64,000 bases of DNA from Collimonas fungivorans (GCF_001584145.1 NZ_CP013232.1:2170001-2234000), one strand, 5' to 3'; shown: positions 41,489 through 51,061, counted from the first letter of the stretch. Program-made: numbers and translations. Notes: generated by a model from the sequence alone, not told the origin.

Positions 41489-42487
41489 ATGCGTATCAAT
41501 TTACCCGGAAAAGTAGGATTCGGCACCGCCCCCTTGGGCAACATGTTCCGCGATATCCCGGCGCAGGAAGCGCTCGATACGGTGGAGGCGGCGTGGCAGA
41601 ACGGCATCCGCTATTTCGACGCCGCGCCGTTTTACGGGGCCGGCCTGGCCGAGCTGCGGCTGGGCCAGGCGCTGGCGCCTCATCCGCGCGACGAATATGT
41701 GCTGAGCACCAAGGTCGGCCGCCTGATCCTGGACGAAATCGAAGACACCAGCACGCGCGACCTGGGCGAGAAGGGCGGCCTGTTCGTGCACGGCTTGCCC
41801 AACAAGGTGATTTACGATTACACCGCAGACGGCACCTTGCGCTCCATCGAAGACAGCCTGAAGCGCCTGCGCACCGATCGCATCGATTATGTCTGGATCC
41901 ACGACATCGCCCAGGATTTCCATGGCGAGAACTGGCTTGAAGTATTCGATGTCGCCATGAACGGCGCGGCCAAGGCGCTGACGCGTTTGCGCGAAGAAGG
42001 CGTGATCAAGGGCTGGGGCCTGGGCGTGAACAAGGTTGAGCCGTGCTTGCTGACCCTGCAGCAGGCCGATCCCGACGGTTTCCTGCTGGCCGGCCGCTAC
42101 ACCTTGCTCGATCACCGGCATGCGCTGGAACAGCTGATGCCCGCCTGCGAACAACGCGGCGCCGGGATTGTCGTCGGTGGACCTTACAACTCCGGCATCC
42201 TGGCCGGCGGCGAACACTTCGAATATCAAAAGGCGACGCCCGAAATGATCAAGCGGGTCCAGCATATCCAGGCAATCGCCGCCCAATACCAGGTCGATAT
42301 CAAGGCTGCGGCCCTGCAATTCTCGCTGGCCCATCCTGCAGTGGCGGCGGTGATTCCGGGCGCCAGCCGTCCCGAGCGCATCGCGGAAAACCTGGCGCTG
42401 GCGGAAACGCAAATTCCGGCTGGATTCTGGCTGGCGTTGCGTGAGCAAGGATTGGTTGCGGCCAATGCGCCGCTGCGAAACGCCTGA
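41489..42487 (+). CDS. Aldo/keto reductase (D-threo-aldose 1-dehydrogenase type)
   Basis: A 332-residue aldo/keto reductase with VGFGTAPLGNMFRDI and AAPFYGAGLAELRLG (catalytic Tyr), STKVGR (Lys) and DYVWIHDIAQD (His). The long N-terminal loop and the FRDI segment match the L-fucose/D-threo-aldose and pyridoxal dehydrogenase branch. AAGGAA is upstream of the ATG. It closes the three-gene oxidoreductase run and is convergent with eutC. Confidence 0.88.
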   Translation: MRINLPGKVGFGTAPLGNMFRDIPAQEALDTVEAAWQNGIRYFDAAPFYGAGLAELRLGQALAPHPRDEYVLSTKVGRLILDEIEDTSTRDLGEKGGLFVHGLPNKVIYDYTADGTLRSIEDSLKRLRTDRIDYVWIHDIAQDFHGENWLEVFDVAMNGAAKALTRLREEGVIKGWGLGVNKVEPCLLTLQQADPDGFLLAGRYTLLDHRHALEQLMPACEQRGAGIVVGGPYNSGILAGGEHFEYQKATPEMIKRVQHIQAIAAQYQVDIKAAALQFSLAHPAVAAVIPGASRPERIAENLALAETQIPAGFWLALREQGLVAANAPLRNA

Positions 42488-42513
42488 TCAGCCTTAGGCG
42501 GAGTTGGCCGGCC

Positions 42514-43326
42514 CTAGCGCTCTTCCAGCAGGAAATTGCGTTCGGGCCGTTGCAGTTCGCCGTGTTGGCTTGCGGTTTCGTCCTTCAACTGCACGCCGGA
42601 CAACTGCCGCTGGCGCGCCTGCGTCAGCAGGTAGTGCAGCTTGTAAGCCGCTTCCGCATAAGACAAGCCGGCCGGCCTGACGTTGGAGATGCAATTGCGG
42701 CTTTCATCGGTCAGGCCGACGCGCGGCGCCCACGTCAGGTACAAGCCCATGCTATCCGGTGAACTCAGGCCGGGGCGTTCGCCGATCAGCACCACTACAG
42801 CTTTGGCGCCCAGCAGTTCACCCACTTCATCGCCGATGGCGACTCGTCCCTGGCGCACGATGGCCAGCGGCGCCAGCGTCCAGTTGTCCGGCGCCAGCCT
42901 TTGCTTGAGGGCGTCCAGGAAAGGCAGGGCGTTCTGTTCAATGGCGAGCGCCGACAAGCCGTCAGCGATAACGATGGCCAGGTCGTAACGGCGCGAGGCG
43001 CTGCGCGGCTGTTCTGTCAGCGCACTGCGCGAAGCAGCGTCGAGGCGGCGCCCGAGGTCGGGGCGCTGCAGATAAATATCGCGCGTTTCTGCCGCGCTGG
43101 ACAGGGTGATGCAGATATCGCCGTTATTGTTCAAAGCCTGTCTCAATGCCTGCGTGTCGAGGGCCAGGTGCACTGCATCGCGCGCTCTCGCATGGGCCAG
43201 CTGGAATTCCAGCTGCGCCGAGGTGGGCAGGCTGACGCCGCTGCGCCCGAGGGCGATGCGGGCGGCGGTGAACTGCCGCAGCGCCTGCCAGGGATTGTCG
43301 ACTACGGTGGGATTCGAATCGCTCAT
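42514..43326 (-). CDS. eutC: Ethanolamine ammonia-lyase small subunit
   Basis: A 270-residue light chain of the adenosylcobalamin-dependent lyase that converts ethanolamine to acetaldehyde and ammonia. Signatures: [31 protein letters not shown] near the start and later [18 protein letters not shown], which sits at the cobalamin. It is the last gene of the operon, 19 bp after eutB. No microcompartment genes are present, so acetaldehyde is handled in the cytoplasm. Confidence 0.95.
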   Translation of the reverse strand: MSDSNPTVVDNPWQALRQFTAARIALGRSGVSLPTSAQLEFQLAHARARDAVHLALDTQALRQALNNNGDICITLSSAAETRDIYLQRPDLGRRLDAASRSALTEQPRSASRRYDLAIVIADGLSALAIEQNALPFLDALKQRLAPDNWTLAPLAIVRQGRVAIGDEVGELLGAKAVVVLIGERPGLSSPDSMGLYLTWAPRVGLTDESRNCISNVRPAGLSYAEAAYKLHYLLTQARQRQLSGVQLKDETASQHGELQRPERNFLLEER

Positions 43327-43345
43327 GTATGAACCTCAGGACAGC

Positions 43346-44749
43346 TCAGGATAAATACTGCAACGCCTGCCGGAATGCCGGCGGCAGTTGGTCGCCCAGC
43401 TTGACGTAGCTGTCTTCGGTAAAGATTTTCATGGCCTTCAGCCATGCCTCGAATTCCGGCGCCGGCTTCAAGCCGAGCACACGCCGCGCGTAGAGCGCGT
43501 CATGGAAAGAGGTGGTCTGGTAGTTGAGCATGATGTCGTCCGACCCCGGGATGCCCATGACAAAGGTGCAGCCCGCGGCGCCGAGCAGGGTCAGCAGGAT
43601 GTCCATGTCGTTCTGGTCGGCTTCGGCGTGGTTGGTGTAGCAGACGTCGCAGCCCATGGGCAGGCCGAGCAGCTTGGCGCAGAAATGGTCTTCCAGGCCG
43701 GCGCGGATGATTTGTTTGCCGTCGTACAGGTATTCGGGGCCGATGAAGCCGACTACGGAATTGACCAGCAGCGGCTTGAACTTGCGCGCCACGGCATAGG
43801 CGCGCGCTTCGCAGGTCTGCTGGTCGATGCCGTGATGGGCATTGGCCGACAGCGCGCTGCCCTGGCCGGTTTCGAAATACATGACGTTGTTGCCGACGGT
43901 GCCGCGCTGCAGCGACAGCGCCGCATCGTGCGCTTCGGCCAGCAGCTTGAGGCTGATGCCGAAACTGAGGTTGGCGGCTTCGGTGCCGGCAATCGACTGG
44001 AATACCAGGTCCACCGGGGCGCCGCGGTTGATTGCTTCTATGGTGTTGGTGACGTGGGTCAGCACGCAAGACTGGGTGGGAATCTGGTAGCGGTCTATGA
44101 TGTCGTTGAGCATGCTGACGATCTTGATCACCTGCGGCACGTTGTCGGTGGCCGGGTTGATGCCGATGACGGCGTCGCCGCTGCCGTACAGCAGGCCGTC
44201 GAGGATGCTGGCGGCGATGCCGGTGGCGTCGTCGGTCGGATGGTTCGGCTGCAGGCGTGTCGACAGGCTGTGCGGCAGGCCGATGGTGTTGCGGAAGCGC
44301 GTCACCACCCGGCATTTTTTTCCGACCAGGATCAGGTCCTGGACCCGCATGATCTTGGATACCGCGGCCGCCATCTCAGGGGTGATGCCGGGGGCGACTG
44401 CCGCCAGCACGATTTCATCAACCTGGTCGCTCAGCAGCCAGTTGCGGAAGTCGCCCACTGTCAAATGCCTGATGGCGGCAAAAGCGGCAGCGTCGTGGTC
44501 GTCGACGATCAGGCGGCTGATTTCATCCTGTTCGTAGGGCACCGGCAGGTCGTCCAGGAAGGTCGCCAGCGGCAGCTCGGCCAGCCGCATCTGGGCCGCC
44601 ACCCTTTCCTCCGCGCTGCCGGCGGCCAGCCCTGCCAGGTAGTCGCCGGAGCGGGGCGGCGTAGCCTTGGCCATCAAGTCTTTCAGGTCGCGGAACAGAT
44701 AGGTTTTCGCTCCGACGATATGGCTGAACTGATGCGTTCTGTTATTCAC
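43346..44749 (-). CDS. eutB: Ethanolamine ammonia-lyase large subunit
   Basis: A 467-residue catalytic chain with the TIM-barrel segments typical of EutB (VGDFRNWLLSDQVDEIVLAAVAPG, VVTRFRNTIGLP, GVLIFQS-type AGTEAANLSFG). The start is GTG at 44749, supported by GGAGG nine bases upstream; the N-terminus then begins MNNRTHQFSHIVG. It follows the permease gene by 36 bp. The enzyme needs adenosylcobalamin, so the organism must make or import it. Confidence 0.95.
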   Translation of the reverse strand: MNNRTHQFSHIVGAKTYLFRDLKDLMAKATPPRSGDYLAGLAAGSAEERVAAQMRLAELPLATFLDDLPVPYEQDEISRLIVDDHDAAAFAAIRHLTVGDFRNWLLSDQVDEIVLAAVAPGITPEMAAAVSKIMRVQDLILVGKKCRVVTRFRNTIGLPHSLSTRLQPNHPTDDATGIAASILDGLLYGSGDAVIGINPATDNVPQVIKIVSMLNDIIDRYQIPTQSCVLTHVTNTIEAINRGAPVDLVFQSIAGTEAANLSFGISLKLLAEAHDAALSLQRGTVGNNVMYFETGQGSALSANAHHGIDQQTCEARAYAVARKFKPLLVNSVVGFIGPEYLYDGKQIIRAGLEDHFCAKLLGLPMGCDVCYTNHAEADQNDMDILLTLLGAAGCTFVMGIPGSDDIMLNYQTTSFHDALYARRVLGLKPAPEFEAWLKAMKIFTEDSYVKLGDQLPPAFRQALQYLS

Positions 44750-44785
44750 TGACAGCGTCCTCCAGACAGATGGCCAATGTGCTCC

Positions 44786-46177
44786 CTATACAACATCATA
44801 GGCGCTTTGCTCGGTGCCGCGGCTGTTTTTCGTCATCAGGAACACCGCGTAGCCGCAAGCCAGGAAGGCAGCGAAGATGCCGAAGATCAGTGCATTGTAA
44901 TAAATCATGGTGGCCATGCAGACGCAGGCGCCGACCAATGCAAACGCCGGGAACCATGGATAGAAGGGCGCGCGGAACGGCCGTGCCATGTCGGGCGCGC
45001 TGCGGCGCAGGCGGAACAGGCTCAGCATGCTGATGATGTACATGGTGATGGCGCCGAACACCGACATGGTGACGATGTTGGCGGTCAGGGTCTGGCCGCC
45101 GAGCGTGATCAGCTGGTCGCTGTAGATGGCGGCGATGCCGATCACGCCGCCGGCCAGGATCGCCCGGTGCGGGGTCTGGAAGCGCGGATGGATCTTGGCG
45201 AAATAGCCAGGCAGGTAGCCGTCGCGCGCCAGCGCAAAAATCTGCCGCGAATAACCGAGGATGATGCCGTGGAACGATGCGATCAGGCCGAACAGGCCGA
45301 GCCAGACCAGCATGTGCAGCCAGCTGCTGTGTTCGCCGACGATCAGTTTCATCGCTTGCGGCAGCGGATCGTTGATGTTGGCCAGCTTGGTCCAGTCGCC
45401 GGCGCCGCCGGCAAACACCATGACGCCGATGGCCAGCAGCACCAGGGTGATGATGCCGGTGATATAGGCGATCGGGATAGAGCGTTTCGGATCCTTGGCT
45501 TCTTCGGCGGCCATCGCCACACCTTCGATCGCCAGGAAAAACCAGATGGCGAACGGGATGGCGGCAAACATGCCGGGAATGGAAGCCAGGCTGAAATTGT
45601 CCTGGCCGGACCAGCCGCCCTTGGTGAAATGCGCAATCGAAAATCCCGGCGAGACTACGCCCATGAACACTAGCAGTTCGAAGATCGCCAGCAAGGTCAC
45701 GCACAGTTCAAACATGGCGGCGATCTGCACGCCGACGATATTCAGCGCCATGAACACCACATAGGCGCCGACCGCGGCGGTCTTCGGATCGAGCGATGGA
45801 AACTGGACGTTGAGATAGGCGCCGATCGCCAGCGCAATTGCCGGCGGCGCAAACACGAACTCGATCAGGGTGGCGGCGCCGGCAAAATAGCCGCCCAGCG
45901 GCCCGAAGGCTTTTTTGCTGTAGGCGAACGGGCCGCCGGCATGCGGGATGGAGGTGGTCAGTTCGGTGAAGCTGAAGATGAACGCAGTGTACATGGCGGC
46001 GATGAACAGCGCCGTCACGGTGAAGCCGAGCGTGCCGGCCGAAGCCCAGCCATAGCTCCAGCCGAAATATTCACCCGAAATCACCAGGCCGACGGCGATC
46101 CCCCATAGCTGTATCGTGCCCAGGGTCTGTTTCAAGGCGGGGGCTGCGCTGGCGCCTGAGCCGGTTTTTGCATTCAT
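44786..46177 (-). CDS. eat: Ethanolamine permease
   Basis: A 463-residue APC-superfamily transporter with about 12 membrane segments. The opening LKQTLGTIQLWGIAVGLVISGEYFGWSYG is the conserved ethanolamine-permease start. It has the APC motif YSKKAFGPLGGYFAG. GGAGAA precedes the ATG. The gene follows DUF779 after a 207 bp gap without a recognisable gene, where a second promoter or processing site may lie. It should bring ethanolamine into the cell for EutBC. Confidence 0.92.
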   Translation of the reverse strand: MNAKTGSGASAAPALKQTLGTIQLWGIAVGLVISGEYFGWSYGWASAGTLGFTVTALFIAAMYTAFIFSFTELTTSIPHAGGPFAYSKKAFGPLGGYFAGAATLIEFVFAPPAIALAIGAYLNVQFPSLDPKTAAVGAYVVFMALNIVGVQIAAMFELCVTLLAIFELLVFMGVVSPGFSIAHFTKGGWSGQDNFSLASIPGMFAAIPFAIWFFLAIEGVAMAAEEAKDPKRSIPIAYITGIITLVLLAIGVMVFAGGAGDWTKLANINDPLPQAMKLIVGEHSSWLHMLVWLGLFGLIASFHGIILGYSRQIFALARDGYLPGYFAKIHPRFQTPHRAILAGGVIGIAAIYSDQLITLGGQTLTANIVTMSVFGAITMYIISMLSLFRLRRSAPDMARPFRAPFYPWFPAFALVGACVCMATMIYYNALIFGIFAAFLACGYAVFLMTKNSRGTEQSAYDVV

Positions 46178-46384
46178 GAGGCTTCTCCACGGGATAGGTG
46201 CACGAAAATCGAAAGAAAAGGTTCCAGATCACACGCTACTGCGCTTCTGCTGCGCCACTTTGGGCAGCGTGCAGGCGAAAGCGGTGCATATCTGTTGTCG
46301 GCTCGGCAAGCTGCGATTGCAGCCTGGTCTTGCAGGCACGCAAGAGCAATACAAAAGCAAAATACGTGCCTTTGTGGTGCACAA

Positions 46385-46783
46385 TTATTCGGCGGCTTGT
46401 TCGCCCAGCAGTAGCGGGGCTGCGGCCAGCAGCGCATATTCGTCGTCGCTGAACAGTCGCGAACGGCTCAGGAAGCGCCGCCCGCTGCCGTTGTCGACAG
46501 AAAACATGCCGCCGTTGCCTGCCACCACATCGATGATCAGCTGGGTATGTTTCCAGTATTCGAACTGGTCGGCGCCGATATAAAACGGCGTACCGTCCAG
46601 GTCGCCGAGATAGACGTCGGCATCGCCGACCTGGAAATCGCCGATGGCGTAGCACATGGGCGAACTGCCGTCGCAGCAGCCGCCGGATTGAAAGAACATG
46701 AGAGGGCCATGTTTTTGCCTGAGCTGCTGCAGGAATTCCAGTGCGGCGCCGGTGGCGCTGACGCGGGCGGGGATGGCGGGCAT
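46385..46783 (-). CDS. DUF779 family protein
   Basis: A 132-residue protein with the family core LMFFQSGGCCDGSSPMCY, a CC pair that may bind a metal or redox partner, and later WKHTQLIIDVV. It regularly follows aldehyde dehydrogenase genes of the ExaC/AldB type, and its role is not established. Here it is second in the operon, separated from the dehydrogenase by 75 bp that include a perfect 14 bp hairpin. Confidence 0.9.
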   Translation of the reverse strand: MPAIPARVSATGAALEFLQQLRQKHGPLMFFQSGGCCDGSSPMCYAIGDFQVGDADVYLGDLDGTPFYIGADQFEYWKHTQLIIDVVAGNGGMFSVDNGSGRRFLSRSRLFSDDEYALLAAAPLLLGEQAAE

Positions 46784-46816
46784 GATGTGTGGTCGCTGGC
46801 GAAGGGATAAGGCGAT

Positions 46817-46854
46817 GCTGGCTCCTGCCCGGTGCAGATGGGGCAGGAGCCAGC
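46817..46854. promoter_or_regulatory. Intercistronic hairpin between aldehyde dehydrogenase and DUF779
   Basis: GCTGGCTCCTGCCC (46817-46830) and GGGCAGGAGCCAGC (46841-46854) are a perfect 14 bp inverted repeat with a ten-base loop and no T tract. Being inside a same-strand operon, it is likely to stabilise the upstream message or to give partial termination, so that the dehydrogenase is made in excess. Confidence 0.55.
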
Positions 46855-46858
46855 GCGT

Positions 46859-48379
46859 TTAGAAAAAGCCCAGTGCGTTCGGGCTGTAGCTGACCAGCAG
46901 GTTCTTGGTTTGCTGGTAATGATCCAGCATCATCTTGTGGTTTTCGCGGCCTATGCCCGACTGCTTGTAGCCGCCGAATGCCGCATGGGCCGGATACAGG
47001 TGGTAGCAGTTGGTCCATACCCGGCCGGCCTGGATCCCGCGTCCCATGCGGAAGGCGCGCGAGCCGTCGCGGGTCCACAAGCCTGCGCCCAGGCCGTACA
47101 AGGTGTCGTTGGCCAGCGCCAGCGCTTCTTCTTCATCCTTGAAGGTGGTGACGGACAATACCGGGCCGAAGATTTCTTCCTGGAAGATGCGCATCTTGTT
47201 GTTGCCTTCGAAGACTGTCGGTTCGACGTAGTAGCCGGCATCGAAATCGCCGCCCAGCTGCTTGCGCACGCCGCCGGTGAGCAGCTTGGCGCCTTCCTGC
47301 TTGCCGATGTCGATGTAGGACAGGATTTTTTCCAGCTGTTCCTGCGAAGCCTGGGCGCCGATCATGGTGGCGCTGTCGAGCGGGTTGCCTTGCTTGATGG
47401 CTTTGACCCGTTTTAGTGCGCGCTCCATGAAACGCTCGTAGATCGACTCCTGGATCAGCGCGCGCGACGGGCAGGTGCAGACCTCGCCCTGGTTCAAGGC
47501 GAACATGGCAAAACCTTCCAGGCACTTGTCGAAAAACGCGTCGTCCTGATCCATCACGTCGGCAAAGAATACATTCGGCGATTTGCCGCCCAGTTCCAGC
47601 GTCACCGGGATGATGTTTTGCGAGGCATATTGCATGATCAGGCGGCCGGTAGTGGTTTCGCCGGTGAAGGCGATCTTGGCGATGCGTTTGCTGGAGGCCA
47701 GCGGCTTGCCGGCTTCGAGGCCGAAGCCGTTGACGATGTTAAGCACGCCGGGCGGCAGCAGATCCTGCACCAGCTCGACCCAGACCATGATCGAGGCCGG
47801 CGTCTGCTCAGCCGGTTTCAGCACCACGCAATTGCCGGCGGCCAGCGCCGGCGCCAGTTTCCAGACCGCCATCAGGATCGGAAAATTCCATGGGATGATC
47901 TGGCCTACCACGCCGAGCGGCTCGTGGAAATGATAGGCATAGGTCTGGTCGTCGATGGTGGCGACCGAACCTTCCTGGGCGCGGATGCAGGCCGCGAAGT
48001 AACGAAAATGGTCGATCGCCAGCGGAATGTCGGCGGCCGTGGTTTCGCGTATCGGCTTGCCGTTGTCTATGGTTTCGGCAATCGCCAGCAATTCCAGGTT
48101 GGCTTCCATGCGGTCGGCGATCTTGTTCAGGATGTTGGCGCGTTCGGCCGGCGAGGTCTTGCCCCAAGCGGCTTTGGCGGCGTGCGCCGCGTCCAGCGCC
48201 AGTTCGATGTCTTCGGCGCCGGAGCGGGCGATTTCACAGAAGGTCTTGCCGATCACCGGGCTGACGTTCTCGAAATATTCACCCTTGACCGGCGCCACGA
48301 ACTTGCCGCCGATGAAATTGTCATAACGTTGCTTGAACGGATTGCGAGTGGCTAGCTTGCTGATGTCTGCGAGATTCAT
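46859..48379 (-). CDS. exaC: Aldehyde dehydrogenase (acetaldehyde; ExaC/AldB type)
   Basis: A 506-residue NAD(P)-dependent enzyme. The glycine motif [11 protein letters not shown], the catalytic-base glutamate in LELGGKSPN and the nucleophile cysteine in [10 protein letters not shown] are all present. The C-terminus ends in SPNALGFF, as in the ExaC group. As the first gene of the ethanolamine operon it should oxidise the acetaldehyde released by EutBC to acetate. A sigma-54 promoter lies about 63-77 bp upstream. Confidence 0.94.
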   Translation of the reverse strand: MNLADISKLATRNPFKQRYDNFIGGKFVAPVKGEYFENVSPVIGKTFCEIARSGAEDIELALDAAHAAKAAWGKTSPAERANILNKIADRMEANLELLAIAETIDNGKPIRETTAADIPLAIDHFRYFAACIRAQEGSVATIDDQTYAYHFHEPLGVVGQIIPWNFPILMAVWKLAPALAAGNCVVLKPAEQTPASIMVWVELVQDLLPPGVLNIVNGFGLEAGKPLASSKRIAKIAFTGETTTGRLIMQYASQNIIPVTLELGGKSPNVFFADVMDQDDAFFDKCLEGFAMFALNQGEVCTCPSRALIQESIYERFMERALKRVKAIKQGNPLDSATMIGAQASQEQLEKILSYIDIGKQEGAKLLTGGVRKQLGGDFDAGYYVEPTVFEGNNKMRIFQEEIFGPVLSVTTFKDEEEALALANDTLYGLGAGLWTRDGSRAFRMGRGIQAGRVWTNCYHLYPAHAAFGGYKQSGIGRENHKMMLDHYQQTKNLLVSYSPNALGFF

Positions 48380-48441
48380 GTCGTCCTCTGGCTTGGAATG
48401 AGTGAGTGGGGTTCAGCGCTACAAACTGCATCTGTCATTGC

Positions 48442-48456
48442 GCAACGAATGTGCCA
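48442..48456 (-). promoter_or_regulatory. Sigma-54 promoter of the ethanolamine operon
   Basis: On the minus strand the sequence reads TGGCAC-N5-TTGC, an exact match to the core -24/-12 elements recognised by RpoN, with GG and GC correctly spaced. Transcription would begin near 48430, giving a leader of about 50 bases before the dehydrogenase start at 48379. Confidence 0.75.
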
Positions 48457-48584
48457 GTGCCGCGCCGGTGCGGCGGCGGCTCGGACGGGATCTCCTGGAG
48501 CCTTGCCTGGCGCGGCTTGCGAAGGATGGAGTGGTTGGCGATGGCGGATTGGACAACAGTCTGGTATTTTAAAAGCACACGACA

Positions 48585-48605
48585 ACTGTTCCGTTTCTGA
48601 ACAGT
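48585..48605. promoter_or_regulatory. Palindrome, possible enhancer (activator) site
   Basis: ACTGTTC-N7-GAACAGT is a perfect 7+7 inverted repeat about 165 bp upstream of the predicted transcription start of the ethanolamine operon, a normal distance for a sigma-54 activator. The rest of the 403 bp gap (48380-48782) holds no gene I can support. It must also contain the promoter of the patatin gene. Confidence 0.5.
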
Positions 48606-48782
48606 GGCTGAGCACAGTTGCTGCAAAAGGTGTCAGTGCGTGCCAGTGTTATTCCCAGTGCATTCGGAGAAAATGCATTAAGCTAAAGATTGGCAAATTG
48701 GCAGCTCAGGAGACTATGGTCAGGCCTTGCCGCCAGCTGGCAAGACACCATTCAACCGACAGCAATCTTCAGGGAAGATTTC

Positions 48783-49808
48783 ATGCAAAACAAGATAATG
48801 ACATTGGCATTGCAGGGCGGGGGTTCGCATGGGGCGTTCACCTGGGGCGCGCTGGACCGCCTGCTGGAAGATCCCAGGATAGAAATCGAGGGCATCAGCG
48901 GCGCCAGCGCCGGCGCCATGAACGCGGTGGCGATGAGTTACGGCCTGGCGATCGGCGGCCGCGACGGCGCGCGCCAGGCGCTGGCCGATTTCTGGGATAG
49001 CGTCAGCACCCGCGATCTCTACAGTTTCATGCGGCCGGACGCCCTGAGCGAGGCCGGCATCGCTTCGCAGGCTACTTCCTCGGCGCTGCTCAAGCACATG
49101 TTCTCCGTGACCAGGATGTTTTCGCCGTACCAGCTCAATCCGTTTGACCTGAATCCCTTGCGCGACATCCTCGGCAAGCAGATCGACTTCGAACGCTTGC
49201 AGGCGGAAGGCAAGGTCAAACTGTTCATCGCCGCCACCCAGGTCAGCACCGGCCGCCTGCGCATCTTCCGCAATGACGACTTGACGCAGGACGCCTTGCT
49301 GGCGTCGGCCTGCCTGCCGTCGATGCACCACGCGGTCGAGATCGACGGCGAGGCCTATTGGGACGGCGGGCTGACCGCCAATCCGCCGATTTTTCCGCTG
49401 CTGCATCTGTGCAACTCACCCGATGTGCTGGCGGTGCTGCTGCACCCGTTCCGCCGGCCGCTGACGCCTACCGGCACCGACGAGATCGGCCAGCGCCTGA
49501 GCGAGATCAGTTTCAGCTCGACCTTCTTTACCGAGCTGGGCGGGCTGGCGCTGGCCAAGCGCGAGACCGAGGCCGATCCGAAGGCACGCGGCAAAATGCA
49601 CGACCGGCTCAAGGAGCTGCGCATCCATGTGATCGATTCGGATGCCTTGATGAGCCAGCTGAGCTCGGCCAGCAAGCTGAACACCAAAGCCTCTTTCATC
49701 CATGCTTTGCGCGACGCCGGCAGGGCGCGCGCAGAACTCTGGCTGACCGAGAAATTTTCCGGCGCCGATCTGCAATCGAATTTCGACCTCGACCAATTCC
49801 TGGCCTGA
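48783..49808 (+). CDS. Patatin-like phospholipase
   Basis: A 341-residue protein of the RssA/YjjU-like patatin family. The oxyanion hole is GGGSHG (12-17), the nucleophile is Ser42 in GASAG, and the dyad aspartate is in WDGGLTANPP near residue 194. The ATG at 48783 has AGGGAAG upstream; the frame from 48690 adds a non-family leader. It is probably a lipid acyl hydrolase acting at the membrane. It is coupled to the next hydrolase gene, which starts 5 bp after its stop. Confidence 0.9.
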   Translation: MQNKIMTLALQGGGSHGAFTWGALDRLLEDPRIEIEGISGASAGAMNAVAMSYGLAIGGRDGARQALADFWDSVSTRDLYSFMRPDALSEAGIASQATSSALLKHMFSVTRMFSPYQLNPFDLNPLRDILGKQIDFERLQAEGKVKLFIAATQVSTGRLRIFRNDDLTQDALLASACLPSMHHAVEIDGEAYWDGGLTANPPIFPLLHLCNSPDVLAVLLHPFRRPLTPTGTDEIGQRLSEISFSSTFFTELGGLALAKRETEADPKARGKMHDRLKELRIHVIDSDALMSQLSSASKLNTKASFIHALRDAGRARAELWLTEKFSGADLQSNFDLDQFLA

Positions 49809-49813
49809 TACCC

Positions 49814-50692
49814 ATGAAACTATCCCGTTCAGAATTCCTTGCCCTGCGCGGCTTGCGCTATCACATACGCCACTGGGGCCGCGCCGGCGCCCCGAAAATC
49901 TTCATGATGCACGGCTGGATGGACGTATCGGCCTCATTCCAGTTCGTGGTTGATTGCCTGCAGCGCGACTGGCATGTGATCGCGCCGGACTGGCGCGGCT
50001 TCGGCCTGACAGAAGGGCCTCCGGTGGAGAGCTACTGGTTCCCCGATTACCTGGCCGACCTCGACGCCATCTTGCAGCATTATTCAGCCGACGCGCCGGT
50101 CAACCTGCTCGGCCACAGCATGGGTGGTTATGCCGTGGGCCTGTATGCCGGCACCCGGCCGCAGCGGATCAAGGCGCTGATCAACCTGGAAGGTTTCGGC
50201 GGCGAACACCTGTCGGCCGAGCTGGCGCCGGCGCGTTACGCCAAATGGCTGGACCAGCTGATTGAAGCGGCTGCGTTGCTGAGCTACCCGGACCTGGCAG
50301 CGGTCGCCGCGCGCCTGCAGAAGACCAATCTGCGCCTGGACGACCAGCGGGCGGCGTTCCTGGCCCAGCACTGGTCGCGCCAGAACGACCTGGGGCGCTG
50401 GGAGATCCTGGCCGATCCTGCGCACAAGATCATCAACCCGGTGCTGCCGCGGGTGGAGGAAATGCTGGCCTGCTGGCGCGCCACCACGGCGCCGGTGTTA
50501 TGCGTCGAGGCGGAATTTACCAACATGTGGCAGTGGATGGGCGGCAAGGATGTCATGCGCGGCGAGATCGACAGCCGTATCGCCATGCTGCCGCACGCCA
50601 GGACCGCGGTGGTCGCCAATGCAGGGCACATGCTGCACCACGACCAGCCGCAGGCACTGGCGACACTGATTGAACAGTTCCTGCTCTCGTAG
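49814..50692 (+). CDS. Alpha/beta hydrolase
   Basis: A 292-residue hydrolase with MHGWMDVSASF (oxyanion hole), DWRGFGLTEG, the nucleophile elbow GHSMGGY (Ser102) and NAGHMLHHDQP (His). The MhpC-like layout suggests an esterase or C-C hydrolase. It starts 5 bp after the patatin gene, without its own ribosome binding site, so translational coupling is likely. Its last codons and TAG lie inside the left arm of a REPIN-like repeat, so the final residue and the stop are supplied by the repeat. Confidence 0.87.
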   Translation: MKLSRSEFLALRGLRYHIRHWGRAGAPKIFMMHGWMDVSASFQFVVDCLQRDWHVIAPDWRGFGLTEGPPVESYWFPDYLADLDAILQHYSADAPVNLLGHSMGGYAVGLYAGTRPQRIKALINLEGFGGEHLSAELAPARYAKWLDQLIEAAALLSYPDLAAVAARLQKTNLRLDDQRAAFLAQHWSRQNDLGRWEILADPAHKIINPVLPRVEEMLACWRATTAPVLCVEAEFTNMWQWMGGKDVMRGEIDSRIAMLPHARTAVVANAGHMLHHDQPQALATLIEQFLLS

Positions 50693-50813
50693 GGTGGGCA
50701 CGCTTTTGTGCCCACGCGGGAACTCACACCACGTACATGCCATTCCGACGCCACGCAGGCATGTACTCCGGCTATCGCGGTCACGCGTGGGCACAAAAGC
50801 GTGCCCACCCTAC
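50689..50813. repeat. REPIN-like nested inverted repeat
   Basis: Two perfect 30 bp arms (50689-50718 and 50784-50813) are in opposite orientation. Each arm alone forms a hairpin, GTGGGCAC with GTGCCCAC. Between them GTACATGCC (50733-50741) and GGCATGTAC (50758-50766) form a further perfect 9 bp pair. The total length of 125 bp and the palindrome-pair design fit a REPIN or small non-autonomous element. No transposase is nearby. Confidence 0.8.
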
Positions 50814-50851
50814 CGGGCTGACTGCCGTTGTCGTTCGCGCAGTTCCTCGAT

Positions 50852-51034
50852 TCAGCAGTGGCTTTCCTCGAAGGCATTGATCAGCCTGATCATGTCGTCC
50901 ATGCGGCTCTGTTCCTGCGTTGTGGTGCGGCGGTTCCACAGGATGTCGAATTCAACCACGGTCAGGTGGTATTGGATTTCGCTCAGCTCGTCTATCTCGC
51001 CGATAGCGCCGGCATTCATTTCTTGCTCAAACAT
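50852..51034 (-). CDS. Small hypothetical protein (60 aa)
   Basis: A 60-residue acidic protein (MFEQEMNAGAIGEIDELSEI at the start, RMDDMIRLINAFEESHC at the end) with a predicted helical character and no membrane segment. It is believed real because AGGAGG stands six bases before its ATG at 51034. It is the last reading frame of the efflux/MarR unit, 27 bp after marR. I do not recognise the family. Confidence 0.65.
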   Translation of the reverse strand: MFEQEMNAGAIGEIDELSEIQYHLTVVEFDILWNRRTTTQEQSRMDDMIRLINAFEESHC

Positions 51035-51061
51035 GTGTACCTCCTGACATGCAGATCAATG

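Noticed and set aside
43388..44752. A 454-codon plus-strand reading frame
   Set aside because: It lies opposite eutB and is explained by the absence of stop codons in GC-rich antisense DNA.
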